Positions 48,729 to 56,616 of a DNA stretch of 64,000 nucleotides are shown piece by piece (position 1 is the first letter of the stretch; every line of letters starts with the position of its first letter). Position numbers and translations under genes: made by a program. The notes under the pieces are model-generated. The model was not told the origin of the DNA, did not search any database, and saw only the letters and a program-made list of their open reading frames with translations. This stretch comes from an uncultured bacterium (GTDB lineage: Bacteria; Bacillota; Clostridia; Lachnospirales; Lachnospiraceae), in the NCBI GenBank assembly GCA_948467735.1, contig CAOKFN010000013.1:29416-93415 (forward strand). Direction: 5' to 3'.

Positions 48729-49955
48729 CTATACAGCTCCTATTGTATTTATAACCGCAATCAGCCTTTCAAAGCTATCGTTCAGTTTCTTCCTATTTTG
48801 CTTCAGTAATGTCATTGCGGCTTTGCATTTTCCATACTCCCATACAACTGATGAAATATGTTCTATATTAGAAGTCCCAACCAACGCTCTTTCCATATCT
48901 TCCGTCTCTTTTTGAAGCTCCGCTATCTGTTCCGCTATCTGCTGTCCCAGAGAAATACACATATCACGAACCTGTGCCTCCAAATTTCCTGAATCGGCAG
49001 CCGAATCGTTTATCATGGACAGAAATGCCTCCAATACTCCCTTGCCGATGATTGTCTCTCCTGTCACCGAATCATATGCAATAACGCCATATATCTCTTT
49101 ATTAATGCCTTCCAATGTCCTCTTTGCCTGTTCTATTACCTGCGCGACGGCTTTCTCCGGCAGCAGGGCCGCCTTTGTGAAAACCACCAGAATTTTTGAA
49201 CTGATATTCAGTCGGGCCAGAAATTCTAAATCCGAACTTATAATCTCTCCATTATTTGAATCGACCAGCCAGATAAGGTAATCGACGGAATTTAACTGTG
49301 TACACGCCATTGCCGCATCCGAACTATCCTCATCTTTTTGGGTATCGGCTTTGCTGTATCCCGGCGTGTCCAAGATTGCAATATTGGGAAAGGGAAAATT
49401 TGGTGTAAACGCAGCCAGACTTTTTATCAGCTTGGAAAATCCGATTTGATATCGTTCGTAAAATTGATGCGTCAAAGCGGCGACTGCCTCATCGTCCAGC
49501 ATAATCTCATTGTCATTATTAGAGACCGCAATATTTTTCTTCCGATCTGCCTTTATAATATATGTAGCAATGGAAGTGGTAGGGCGCTGTCCCTCCGGCA
49601 GATCGCAGTCTGCAATGGAATTAATAAAGCATGATTTGCCGGAGCTGAATTTTCCTCCTATCCCCAGCACTTTTTTCCCTGCCAGCAGTTTCATCTTCCG
49701 CTGTTCTTTCAGCCTGTCGGCCGCTTTTGTCAGGAATGAATACACATCCAAGCTGCCCTCCAGCCTCAGCTGCGCCAGTATGGGGAATATCTCTTCCGAT
49801 ATAATACGCTGAAACTCTCCTCCGCTCTCTTCCGCCCCTTGTCCTGAAAGCAGGCTTTTGATTAATCCCAGTCCCTTCTCCGGATTATCCAAGTAGATAT
49901 TTCCAGCTTTTCCCTCTTCTAAATTATCGATGGTTTCACCTTCAAACAGAGCCAT
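48729..49955 (-). CDS. dynamin-like GTPase C (short)
   Basis: A 408-residue GTPase, shortest of three dynamin-like proteins in the operon. G1 is GKFSSGKS (residues 101-108), G2 lies in GQRPTTSIAT, and G3 is DTPGYSKADTQ. The G4 position reads VVFTKAALLPEKA, lacking the Asp of the usual TKxD, so guanine specificity is uncertain. An N-terminal helical stretch of about 90 residues precedes G1, and about 100 helical residues follow the G domain, with no long stalk. It may need the larger partners for assembly. The ATG at 49955 is better spaced from GGAGG than that at 49961; both overlap or abut the upstream stop codon. Confidence 0.75.
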   Translation of the reverse strand: MALFEGETIDNLEEGKAGNIYLDNPEKGLGLIKSLLSGQGAEESGGEFQRIISEEIFPILAQLRLEGSLDVYSFLTKAADRLKEQRKMKLLAGKKVLGIGGKFSSGKSCFINSIADCDLPEGQRPTTSIATYIIKADRKKNIAVSNNDNEIMLDDEAVAALTHQFYERYQIGFSKLIKSLAAFTPNFPFPNIAILDTPGYSKADTQKDEDSSDAAMACTQLNSVDYLIWLVDSNNGEIISSDLEFLARLNISSKILVVFTKAALLPEKAVAQVIEQAKRTLEGINKEIYGVIAYDSVTGETIIGKGVLEAFLSMINDSAADSGNLEAQVRDMCISLGQQIAEQIAELQKETEDMERALVGTSNIEHISSVVWEYGKCKAAMTLLKQNRKKLNDSFERLIAVINTIGAV

Positions 49956-49957
49956 AA

Positions 49958-52228
49958 TCATGCCTCCAGTTCATGCAGCATTTCTTTTGCATTGACCACA
50001 GCATTTAAAAATTCCTCTAATTTTTCAATGCTTGCCTGTTTATCCTTAATCAAAAGCATTAACTCTTGGTGATATCCTTCCTGACTTTTAACGACATCAT
50101 CTATAAATTCCGCCGCCTGTCTCTGTAGATTACGATCAATTTCCTCCCCATCCTTCCTAACCTTTTCTTTCACATCCTCGGATATTTTTTCCAGCACTTT
50201 ATCCTGTACTCTTTTTAGCAATGGGATGTCTTCATTTTTTACCACGCCGTTAGATACTTTGCCCCCCAGCGCCTGATCCAGCATAGCCTCATAAGTTTCA
50301 CGTTTCATCTCAAAAACAGGCAGCGTAATCTCTTTCAATGCAATCTCTAAGGAATTCAATATCACATCCTCATCAAATTTGCTGTCAGAACGGTCAACGA
50401 TTCCCATCACTGCCTGTTTCACCTTATTTTTCAGTCCGTCGCTGCCATCTATGTTCAGCATCTTTTGATATTCCGAATTGATGATTTCTTCACATTTCAG
50501 CAGATACTCCCGCATATTTGTTTCCACATCATTGACCTCGGCAATATGCGTCGTTATAATTTCATCCCATTGAGTTTCCGTTTTCCACCATAAATGTCCT
50601 GATTCTTTTGAATGGTGTTTGGTCTTTGTCTTTTCTCTGGTGTCTATATCTAAATGTTCTCCTATTTCCCGCTTGATTTCTATTACAATTTCGCTTATCC
50701 TTCTCTTGGAATCAACTGCCGCGTTCATAAACACATTTTTTACCTTCTGCCTTGCGGAATGAAGCGTTTCCTTATTCTCTTCCAATCGCTTTTCCAATTG
50801 TTCACGGTCATACTTTTCCACATCATTACGAACGCGCCTGACTTGAATGGAAATGTCCTCTAATATCCCTTGAAATTTCACCACCTGACTATGCGCAAGC
50901 TCGCTGATTCTATCTTTTATAATCTGTTCCTTCTCGCTCTTTGTTTTCTCAAAAACTTCTTTTTTTACATCGGGAATATTGGACAATCCAAACAAAGTAT
51001 CAACACTGTTGTCAAAATCCGAAAACCTCCTGCACAGATTATCCACCATATGCTTTTCGTCTATCCCTAATCTTTTTCCCTCCCGCATTTGAAGCGCCGC
51101 CGAATATGCCACGGAAGAAATGCACTTGGGCGGCAGGGATTTCTTAATCTCCTGCAGCAGCTTCCCGTTATAAGCCGTTACGGAACAGTCTCTGATGTTA
51201 TCCGCCGCCTGATCCTCACAATTTTTCACCGTCCCTAAGTAGGCCTGCTTAAATGACGCGTTTCTTAGATTATATTGCAATATTGCCGAATCCAGCTTGC
51301 TTCCTATCAACACAGCCTTGTTAATTCCCTCGCCGGGCAGGGATGACATAATAAAAGCCATATCGTCCGCCCCCAGAAACTGACCGCAGTATGCCAGCAG
51401 AAATACTACGTCGCATTCTATCAGAAATTTCCTTGTTATCCTGCTTCTTGAAATGATGGGGTCATTCAATCCGGGGGTATCAATCACTTCTATTCCCTCC
51501 AGCATTTTATTGGGCAGCTGAATCTCCGTATATTTGACGATTGCCGTAAATCTGCCCTCCGCTCCCACATATTCATTCAACCGCTCCAAGTAATCGTATT
51601 CCCCCTCCGATCCGCTCTCAATCAATTCCTCTTTTCCCAAATAACCGTTCACGTTCAGTCCCTGAGCCTTGGCCATATCCCACACTTCCTTACATGCCCT
51701 GTAATCCATGGGAATCTGAGCCTTGTATCCTTTTTCAAATTCTTCCCTGCCTACAGGGACGCGAACGGGAACGCGGGCGCCCAAAATCGGCTTTTCGCTT
51801 TTTTTCTTTTCCTGCTCCATCCGACTTACATATTCCTCATATAGCTTATCCATCTTCTCGTCATATTTTCTGGCATTCTCTGCAATGGAATTCCAATCAT
51901 TGACGTCATAAAACACGATTCTGGCCTTTGGAGCGTCGCTGTAGCTGATTTTGGTCAAGGCCGCCGTCATGGGCGTAGGCGCTTTGGGCAGGATATCCTT
52001 CCCTTCAAACAGCAGCGCGTTAAGAAAGGAGGACTTTCCCGCCTTCACTGCTCCCACAATGCCCAGCTTCATCAGCCGTCCCTCCTGCATAATGCAGGCT
52101 ATCTTGGAAGACAGCTCTTTTGAATCCCTCTGAAAATCATGAATGCCGTTCTCGTCTATCAACCCTTTCCCCGCTTCCAGCATTTCACTTATTATGCTTA
52201 ATCGTTCTATCAAGTCTTTTGTTTCCAT
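49958..52228 (-). CDS. dynamin-like GTPase B (large)
   Basis: A 756-residue large GTPase. G1 is GAVKAGKS (residues 59-66), G2 lies in APTPMTAALTK, G3 is DTPGLNDPIISRSRITR (from residue 250), and G4 is SKLD (310-313). The insertion of about 140 residues between G2 and G3 (YDEKMDKLYEEYVSRMEQEKKKSEKP ...) is long for the family. The C-terminal 300 residues are helical and highly charged, with coiled-coil pattern, like the stalk of bacterial dynamins. A hydrophobic membrane paddle was not obvious. GAGGG precedes the start. It is 93 bases downstream of GTPase A. Confidence 0.8.
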   Translation of the reverse strand: METKDLIERLSIISEMLEAGKGLIDENGIHDFQRDSKELSSKIACIMQEGRLMKLGIVGAVKAGKSSFLNALLFEGKDILPKAPTPMTAALTKISYSDAPKARIVFYDVNDWNSIAENARKYDEKMDKLYEEYVSRMEQEKKKSEKPILGARVPVRVPVGREEFEKGYKAQIPMDYRACKEVWDMAKAQGLNVNGYLGKEELIESGSEGEYDYLERLNEYVGAEGRFTAIVKYTEIQLPNKMLEGIEVIDTPGLNDPIISRSRITRKFLIECDVVFLLAYCGQFLGADDMAFIMSSLPGEGINKAVLIGSKLDSAILQYNLRNASFKQAYLGTVKNCEDQAADNIRDCSVTAYNGKLLQEIKKSLPPKCISSVAYSAALQMREGKRLGIDEKHMVDNLCRRFSDFDNSVDTLFGLSNIPDVKKEVFEKTKSEKEQIIKDRISELAHSQVVKFQGILEDISIQVRRVRNDVEKYDREQLEKRLEENKETLHSARQKVKNVFMNAAVDSKRRISEIVIEIKREIGEHLDIDTREKTKTKHHSKESGHLWWKTETQWDEIITTHIAEVNDVETNMREYLLKCEEIINSEYQKMLNIDGSDGLKNKVKQAVMGIVDRSDSKFDEDVILNSLEIALKEITLPVFEMKRETYEAMLDQALGGKVSNGVVKNEDIPLLKRVQDKVLEKISEDVKEKVRKDGEEIDRNLQRQAAEFIDDVVKSQEGYHQELMLLIKDKQASIEKLEEFLNAVVNAKEMLHELEA

Positions 52229-52321
52229 GCCCTCTTTTCCCTCATAACTTTCTTTTTTCTCATCTTTTTTCTTCTTAAAGATTTTCCAGTCTTCCGCTAT
52301 AAAATGCCTTTTGGTCTTTTG

Positions 52322-53959
52322 TTATGAAAAATTTCCAAGCTTCTTGTTAATTTCATCAATATCCTTCTGAATTTCATCTACTGATTTTCTGAACGCTTCT
52401 CCGGCCTTTTCCCTCTTTTCTCTAGCCGCTTCCAAGGACTCCATTTCACCGCCAATCAGGCTGTTGATTTCATCCTCTGCCTGCAATACCATCTCTTCTT
52501 TCATTTCCATCAATGTCTTCTCTATCTCCGGCCGCAGCCTGTTCACAATCTGCGGAATAATCTCATTCTGCACTTTTTCCCTCAACGCTTTATCCCGGCC
52601 TCCGCCCGCAAATAACTTCAGCACGTCCGGCAGGAATATAATGATCAGTTCCAGCCATGGGGCAATCATGCCTGTCGCAACCGCTATGGTTGTGGTAATT
52701 GCCTTATATACCGCGTTATACTTATCACTGTTCTGGATGATCTCTTGTATTTTGCCATTGGCTTCCCGATATTTTTCAAGCGCATTAGCGCCCAGATTTT
52801 GGATGGCCGCATCCGCGTCGGACAAATCAATGCCTGCGATAAAGCTGTCGAAGCTCTGTTCAACATATTGTTGTGTGGACGATAAAAGCACCGGCCTTAA
52901 AATATTATTCACCGACATTGAAAAGCTTTTTTCCCCTGCTTTTAAGCTGTCCGTAAGTTCGTCCACCCGGCCGTATAATGCATTTTGTACATCCGCAATA
53001 ATGGCAGGCCCTACCGAACCTTTGAATTGATTCTCCAGCTTTCTCTTCTCGTTTTTCAGCTGATATGATAATTCTTTTTGAGCCTTCTCATGCCTTGCTA
53101 TTTCCTCGTCAAACTGCGAAAGGTCAATCCTCAGGCTATTCTTATATGTTTCCATAGAGTCAACGCAGCGAATACCGATATCATACGCCTGCGGCAGAAA
53201 TTCCTGCACAAAAATATGCTCTCTGTCAAATGCATTGATTAAAGTCCTTACTTTATCCCTTGCGCATTCATCATACTTTGATGTGGTAATTACCGATATA
53301 TTTTCTCCAAAAAGCATTTGCGCGTTGACAGCAACTTCATTCCTTATGACCTCAATATCTTCCTCGATTTTCAAATCCGTTTTCGTGACCGCAATGGCCA
53401 TGTTGTTGTCATAGTTTTTGATTTCATCAATAAATTCCGTTATATTCTGTTTTACCGTCCCCTCTTCACAGTCAATCACCAATATATACGCATTTCCCTT
53501 TCCTGCATATTGAAGGACTGCCTTATTGTGGTTTTGAATGCCGGAATTAAACCCCGGCATATCCACAATGGTACATTCTCCGTATGTTTTCAGCTCTTCA
53601 CAATCTAAATGCCAGATGAGGAAATCATATTTACTTACATCAATCGCCGCGGCTTCTTTTATGGCGTACTTTACCTTCCCGCCGCCGCTTACCGCCTCGA
53701 TATATTCATCGGTATCATAGACAATTTCACTTGCTATGGCGGTTTCCGGCCTTTGCCCCTCCTTCAATAATTCTTTTCCGATTATGGTATTAATCAGGGC
53801 GCTTTTTCCTGCGCTGAATTCTCCAACAAACAGAATTTTCAAAGTAAACTCTTCCATTTTTCTTTGAATCCATGTGGTTTTCTCTTCCAGCATCGTAAAA
53901 TCATATTTTTTATTCATTTTTTGAATCAATTCTATTGTGCTTTTAATCTCTTCTCTCAT
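52322..53959 (-). CDS. dynamin-like GTPase A with hydrophobic paddle
   Basis: A 545-residue dynamin-family protein. G1 is GEFSAGKS (residues 46-53), G2 lies in GQRPETAIAS, G3 is DMPGFNSG (133-140) and G4 is TKTD (192-195). All four are intact, so GTP hydrolysis is likely. A long coiled-coil stalk follows at about 255-415. Residues about 418-450 are a hydrophobic hairpin-like stretch (AITTTIAVATGMIAPWLELIIIF) suited to membrane insertion like a paddle. Charged helices end the protein. GGAGGAG precedes the ATG. It is 27 bases downstream of the WYL regulator gene. Confidence 0.82.
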   Translation of the reverse strand: MREEIKSTIELIQKMNKKYDFTMLEEKTTWIQRKMEEFTLKILFVGEFSAGKSALINTIIGKELLKEGQRPETAIASEIVYDTDEYIEAVSGGGKVKYAIKEAAAIDVSKYDFLIWHLDCEELKTYGECTIVDMPGFNSGIQNHNKAVLQYAGKGNAYILVIDCEEGTVKQNITEFIDEIKNYDNNMAIAVTKTDLKIEEDIEVIRNEVAVNAQMLFGENISVITTSKYDECARDKVRTLINAFDREHIFVQEFLPQAYDIGIRCVDSMETYKNSLRIDLSQFDEEIARHEKAQKELSYQLKNEKRKLENQFKGSVGPAIIADVQNALYGRVDELTDSLKAGEKSFSMSVNNILRPVLLSSTQQYVEQSFDSFIAGIDLSDADAAIQNLGANALEKYREANGKIQEIIQNSDKYNAVYKAITTTIAVATGMIAPWLELIIIFLPDVLKLFAGGGRDKALREKVQNEIIPQIVNRLRPEIEKTLMEMKEEMVLQAEDEINSLIGGEMESLEAAREKREKAGEAFRKSVDEIQKDIDEINKKLGNFS

Positions 53960-53986
53960 AGCGGCTCCTCCGTCATATATTATCGC

Positions 53987-54940
53987 TCATTCCAGCACTT
54001 CAACTCTATCCCCCTGACTCCTCAGCCAGATATCAATCCCCTTCCCGAACACCTCCGCGGAGATAATCCACGCCCCGTCCTGTTCTTCAATCACCTTCGC
54101 CGTTGGCAGCCTGTCCAGAACGGATTCCAGCGCGGTTCCGGAATAGCGGAATTTTAACCTGCGAAGCCTGCCCCCGTACATAAACTGTATCCGCTTTCGG
54201 AACTCGCCCTCCTCGAAACGGTCTTTATAGGGAATATAGAACTTCTCTTCCAGCATGGTCAGCTTCTCGATTCTGTCAATCCGATAGATGGTGGGAAAGG
54301 GATCGTTCAGCACGTCAAAATCCTTCCGGACCTCTTCATTGTCAATAAATGCGGTCAGGTAAAAATAATATTCCGAAAACATGATGGCAGCAGGCTTTAA
54401 TCTCCGGCTGACCGTGGACATATCCTTTGTCCTGCGATACTCAATTTCTATGTACCTGCACTGTTGTATCGCCTGTCCAATCTCCCACAGCTTGTCAAGA
54501 AACACCCTTTTATGCCGCGGCTCCACATAATGGAAGGCCTCGTTTTGTATCAATTCCTCTACCAGCCGGTAACTTTCCATGGGCGCGCAGCCCTCCACCA
54601 GCTTTTGGAGGATGGCGTCCATTTCCTCTTTGGTAAAGGCCCTGCTTTCCAGCAAAATCTTGCAGACTGCCAGAATCTCGCTGTTGGTCAGCCTTGTCTG
54701 GCCGGCCTGTTCTATGTAATAAAGGTTCTCCCCTCTGTCATACCGTATGGTATTGGTACAGTCCGCCGAGGAATCGCTCACTTCCAGAAATGCTCTGATA
54801 TCATCGATATCCCTCTGAATGCTTTTCTGGTCAACCTTGTATTCTTCCGCCAGACGTATCTTAGATAACCTTTCTCCCTTCAGCAGTTTGTCGTAAATTC
54901 TGAGTATTCTCCCCACTTTATCGGTTTTTATATGTTCCAT
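53987..54940 (-). CDS. WYL-domain transcriptional regulator (dynamin operon)
   Basis: A 317-residue regulator. An N-terminal winged helix (RILRIYDKLLKGERLSKIRLAEEYKVDQKSIQRDIDDIRAFLE) is followed by a WYL domain from about 150 (YRYIEIEYRR ... LKPAAIMFSEYYFYLTAFID). A C-terminal extension ends IISAEVFGKGIDIWLRSQGDRVEVLE. WYL regulators often control defence and DNA-damage loci and bind ligands such as nucleotides or nucleic acids. As the first gene of the operon it probably controls its own transcription. A consensus promoter and a hairpin-rich leader precede it. Confidence 0.9.
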   Translation of the reverse strand: MEHIKTDKVGRILRIYDKLLKGERLSKIRLAEEYKVDQKSIQRDIDDIRAFLEVSDSSADCTNTIRYDRGENLYYIEQAGQTRLTNSEILAVCKILLESRAFTKEEMDAILQKLVEGCAPMESYRLVEELIQNEAFHYVEPRHKRVFLDKLWEIGQAIQQCRYIEIEYRRTKDMSTVSRRLKPAAIMFSEYYFYLTAFIDNEEVRKDFDVLNDPFPTIYRIDRIEKLTMLEEKFYIPYKDRFEEGEFRKRIQFMYGGRLRRLKFRYSGTALESVLDRLPTAKVIEEQDGAWIISAEVFGKGIDIWLRSQGDRVEVLE

Positions 54941-54973
54941 TTCTACTTCCTGTTCCTATTCACACTTTCCAAC

Positions 54974-55045
54974 ATGCCGCCTGCGGAGGCAGCGCCTCTG
55001 CAAGAAGCAGTGCCGCCGCAGACGGCGGTGCCTCTTGTAAAGGCA
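54974..55045. repeat. four 18-bp hairpin-forming tandem repeats in the WYL-dynamin leader
   Basis: Units at 54974-54991, 54992-55009, 55010-55027 and 55028-55045. They share a TGCC...GGCA-type dyad, so most units can fold alone (for instance TGCCGCC-TGC-GGAGGCA). Longer pairings between units are also possible, such as GCCGCCTGCGG with CCGCAGACGGCGG. The array lies in the predicted 5' leader, between the promoter and the regulator start. Confidence 0.8.
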
Positions 55046-55106
55046 CCACAATCCGTAAAGAACGTCCCGCCGGAGCCAATAAAAATATCTTCCGGCACAT
55101 AAAAAT

Positions 55107-55135
55107 ATTATATTCCAAATACGCTGCAATATCAA
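55107..55135 (-). promoter_or_regulatory. promoter of the WYL-dynamin operon
   Basis: Minus strand TTGATA (55130-55135), 17-bp spacer, perfect TATAAT (55107-55112). Transcription would start near 55100, giving a leader of about 160 bases with the 18-bp hairpin repeats. Confidence 0.8.
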
Positions 55136-55145
55136 CCGCACTGAA

Positions 55146-55325
55146 TTATTTTGACCCCAATCTTTTGGTTCGCTCCAAAATCGGCGGATTCATTTCCCTA
55201 AACGGCGGATTTGCTCCCCCGCAGGCAGGGCAGGGACTTACAAAAGTGCATACCAGACCCAGCGCATATGGGCATCGGGAACAGAATCGTTTCTTGTAAT
55301 GAAACCGTTCTTTTCTTTTCAACAT
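55146..55325 (-). CDS. small Cys-rich hypothetical protein
   Basis: A 59-residue basic protein with a CSRC and a CPAC pair (in KKRFCSRCPYALGLVC and SPCPACGGANPP), resembling a small zinc ribbon. A short duplicated NPP segment (NPPFREMNPPILE) follows. AGAGGT precedes the ATG at 55325. It has a promoter candidate at 55560-55588 and lies just upstream of the WYL-dynamin promoter on the same strand. I do not recognise the family. It may be an unrelated small gene or part of the system. Confidence 0.45.
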   Translation of the reverse strand: MLKRKERFHYKKRFCSRCPYALGLVCTFVSPCPACGGANPPFREMNPPILERTKRLGSK

Positions 55326-55370
55326 AAATACCTCTCTTTCCTGCCATTGACGTCCCATCCTATATCCCCA

Positions 55371-55399
55371 ATAGAATCCGTATTTCGGAAGGATTCTAT
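55371..55399. repeat. 9-bp hairpin upstream of the Cys-rich gene
   Basis: ATAGAATCC (55371-55379) and GGATTCTAT (55391-55399) are perfect arms with an 11-base loop. It lies 45 bases upstream of the small Cys-rich gene and could be a leader hairpin, or the 5' part of a plus-strand transcript ending at 55478. Confidence 0.5.
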
Positions 55400-55435
55400 C
55401 TCAGAAGCGGCGCGGCGTCCTGTTATATTAGGATT

Positions 55436-55478
55436 ATATCATATGAAAAGGACATCTTTTGTCCATATGATATTTTTT
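55436..55478 (+). terminator. orphan plus-strand intrinsic terminator
   Basis: Perfect 10-bp stem ATATCATATG (55436-55445) and CATATGATAT (55464-55473), with an inner GGAC/GTCC pairing and five T following on the plus strand. No plus-strand gene lies upstream in this part of the window. It may end an unannotated small RNA, or protect the minus-strand genes from antisense read-through. Confidence 0.65.
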
Positions 55479-55559
55479 CTTATTATTTTGCGGATCATTT
55501 TTAGACATGTCTGCAGGGAAAGCAGATTATTAAGATAGGTAACTGCATTTTCCTATAGC

Positions 55560-55588
55560 ATCCTATAGGCAGGAAAACAGGCTGTCAA
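55560..55588 (-). promoter_or_regulatory. promoter candidate upstream of the Cys-rich gene
   Basis: Minus strand TTGACA (55583-55588), 17-bp spacer, TAGGAT (55560-55565), between the yitT stop and the small Cys-rich gene. The leader to the Cys-rich start would be about 230 bases and contain both hairpins. Confidence 0.5.
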
Positions 55589-55646
55589 CACCTTACTCAT
55601 TGTATCACAGGAGGCTTTCTTGTCTCTTCCACAAAAATGCCGCAGA

Positions 55647-56522
55647 TTACAGTTTCTGGCTGAAAATACTCTTATACCCCTCCCCGTATATCTCCGAAGC
55701 GCCGACGATAATGATAAACGCCATAGGGTCTTCCTGCCGTACAATTTCCTCCGCCTTGTGGGACAGCTGTTTTTTCATCACGCACAATATCACCTTTTTC
55801 TCTCTGCCGCTGTAGGCCCCTCTTCCGACGATATGGGTCACTCCCACATCCACTTCTTTCAGAATCCGGTCCGTGATGCTTTCGTAATGATCACTGATAA
55901 TCAAAAACATCTTCGCGCCGTCCCGTCCATAGAGAACCACATCCAGCAGCATGGAATTGACAAATACCACGATTCCCGCATACATCGCCGTATCGACATT
56001 CTGAAATACAATGGCGGAGGCCGTCACAATGGCTGCATCCGTGAGCAGGAAAAGAAAGCCTGTTCTCAGGTAGGGAAATCGCTGTCTTAACAGCTTCACA
56101 ATAATATCCGTCCCTCCCGAGGTCGCCCCCGCCTTGAATACAATCCCCAAGGATACCGCGATCAGGGCGCCCCCCGCAAGAGCCGCAAGAAGCGGATCCT
56201 CCGTGACCGCTCCAAACGGGGCCAGCAGGTTAATCGCGCAGGAATTAATCACAGTAAAATACAATGTTGAAAGGATAAATCTCACGCCGAATTTCCACAT
56301 TCCTATGAGCAGTATTGGAATATTGATTATTAATGTCCATGTTCCCGTTTCCAGTCCCGCAATTCTGTTGAGAATAATGGCAATGCCCGTGACGCCGCCG
56401 GGAGCCAGAGAATTTGGGTCGAGGAACTGGCTTACCGCTATGGCGTAGATAACTGCCGCCGCCGTAATAACCAAGTAATCTTGGATTCTGTTCTTCCATG
56501 TCTTTTTCTCTCCCATAATCAT
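55647..56522 (-). CDS. YitT-family membrane protein (DUF161/DUF2179)
   Basis: A 291-residue protein with five to six membrane helices and a C-terminal cytoplasmic DUF2179 domain. Family motifs are seen: SQFLDPNSLAPGGVTGIAIILN near the N-terminus, FKAGATSGGTDIIVKLL, and MFLIISDHYESITDRILKEVDVGVTHIVGRGAYSGREKKVILCVMKK. Family roles are unknown; transport of amines or metabolites is suspected. GGAGGAG precedes the start; an in-frame ATG two codons on (56516) is possible. It lies only about 20 bases after the ilvA terminator, so its own promoter is not obvious. Confidence 0.92.
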   Translation of the reverse strand: MIMGEKKTWKNRIQDYLVITAAAVIYAIAVSQFLDPNSLAPGGVTGIAIILNRIAGLETGTWTLIINIPILLIGMWKFGVRFILSTLYFTVINSCAINLLAPFGAVTEDPLLAALAGGALIAVSLGIVFKAGATSGGTDIIVKLLRQRFPYLRTGFLFLLTDAAIVTASAIVFQNVDTAMYAGIVVFVNSMLLDVVLYGRDGAKMFLIISDHYESITDRILKEVDVGVTHIVGRGAYSGREKKVILCVMKKQLSHKAEEIVRQEDPMAFIIIVGASEIYGEGYKSIFSQKL

Positions 56523-56540
56523 CTCTCCTCCACCATAACA

Positions 56541-56596
56541 GCAAAAATCCGCATATGATAATAAGCCTACTGCTTATCATATGCGGATTTCTTTTT
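56541..56596 (-). terminator. 17-bp perfect palindrome and terminator after ilvA
   Basis: AAATCCGCATATGATAA (56545-56561) and TTATCATATGCGGATTT (56574-56590) are perfect 17-base arms with a 12-base loop. On the minus strand the stem is followed by TTTTT-like bases, so it ends ilvA. It lies within the 5' region of yitT and might instead act as an attenuator or operator for that gene. Confidence 0.8.
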
Positions 56597-56616
56597 TCAG
56601 ACACATTTATCAAATG

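Larger units (their letters stand above)
55326..55646. other. gap between the Cys-rich gene and yitT
   Basis: About 320 bases without a protein gene. It holds a minus-strand promoter candidate, two strong hairpins, the orphan plus-strand terminator, and a short CCTATAG palindromic stretch near 55553-55569. Confidence 0.6.

Noticed and set aside
45631..54940. Mobile element carrying the dynamin operon
   Set aside because: No transposase, integrase, tRNA or flanking direct repeat was found around it, so an insertion mechanism cannot be claimed.
54956..55141. 61-codon Arg-rich frame upstream of the WYL gene
   Set aside because: It is a by-product of the 18-bp hairpin repeats in the leader, without a ribosome site or recognisable product.
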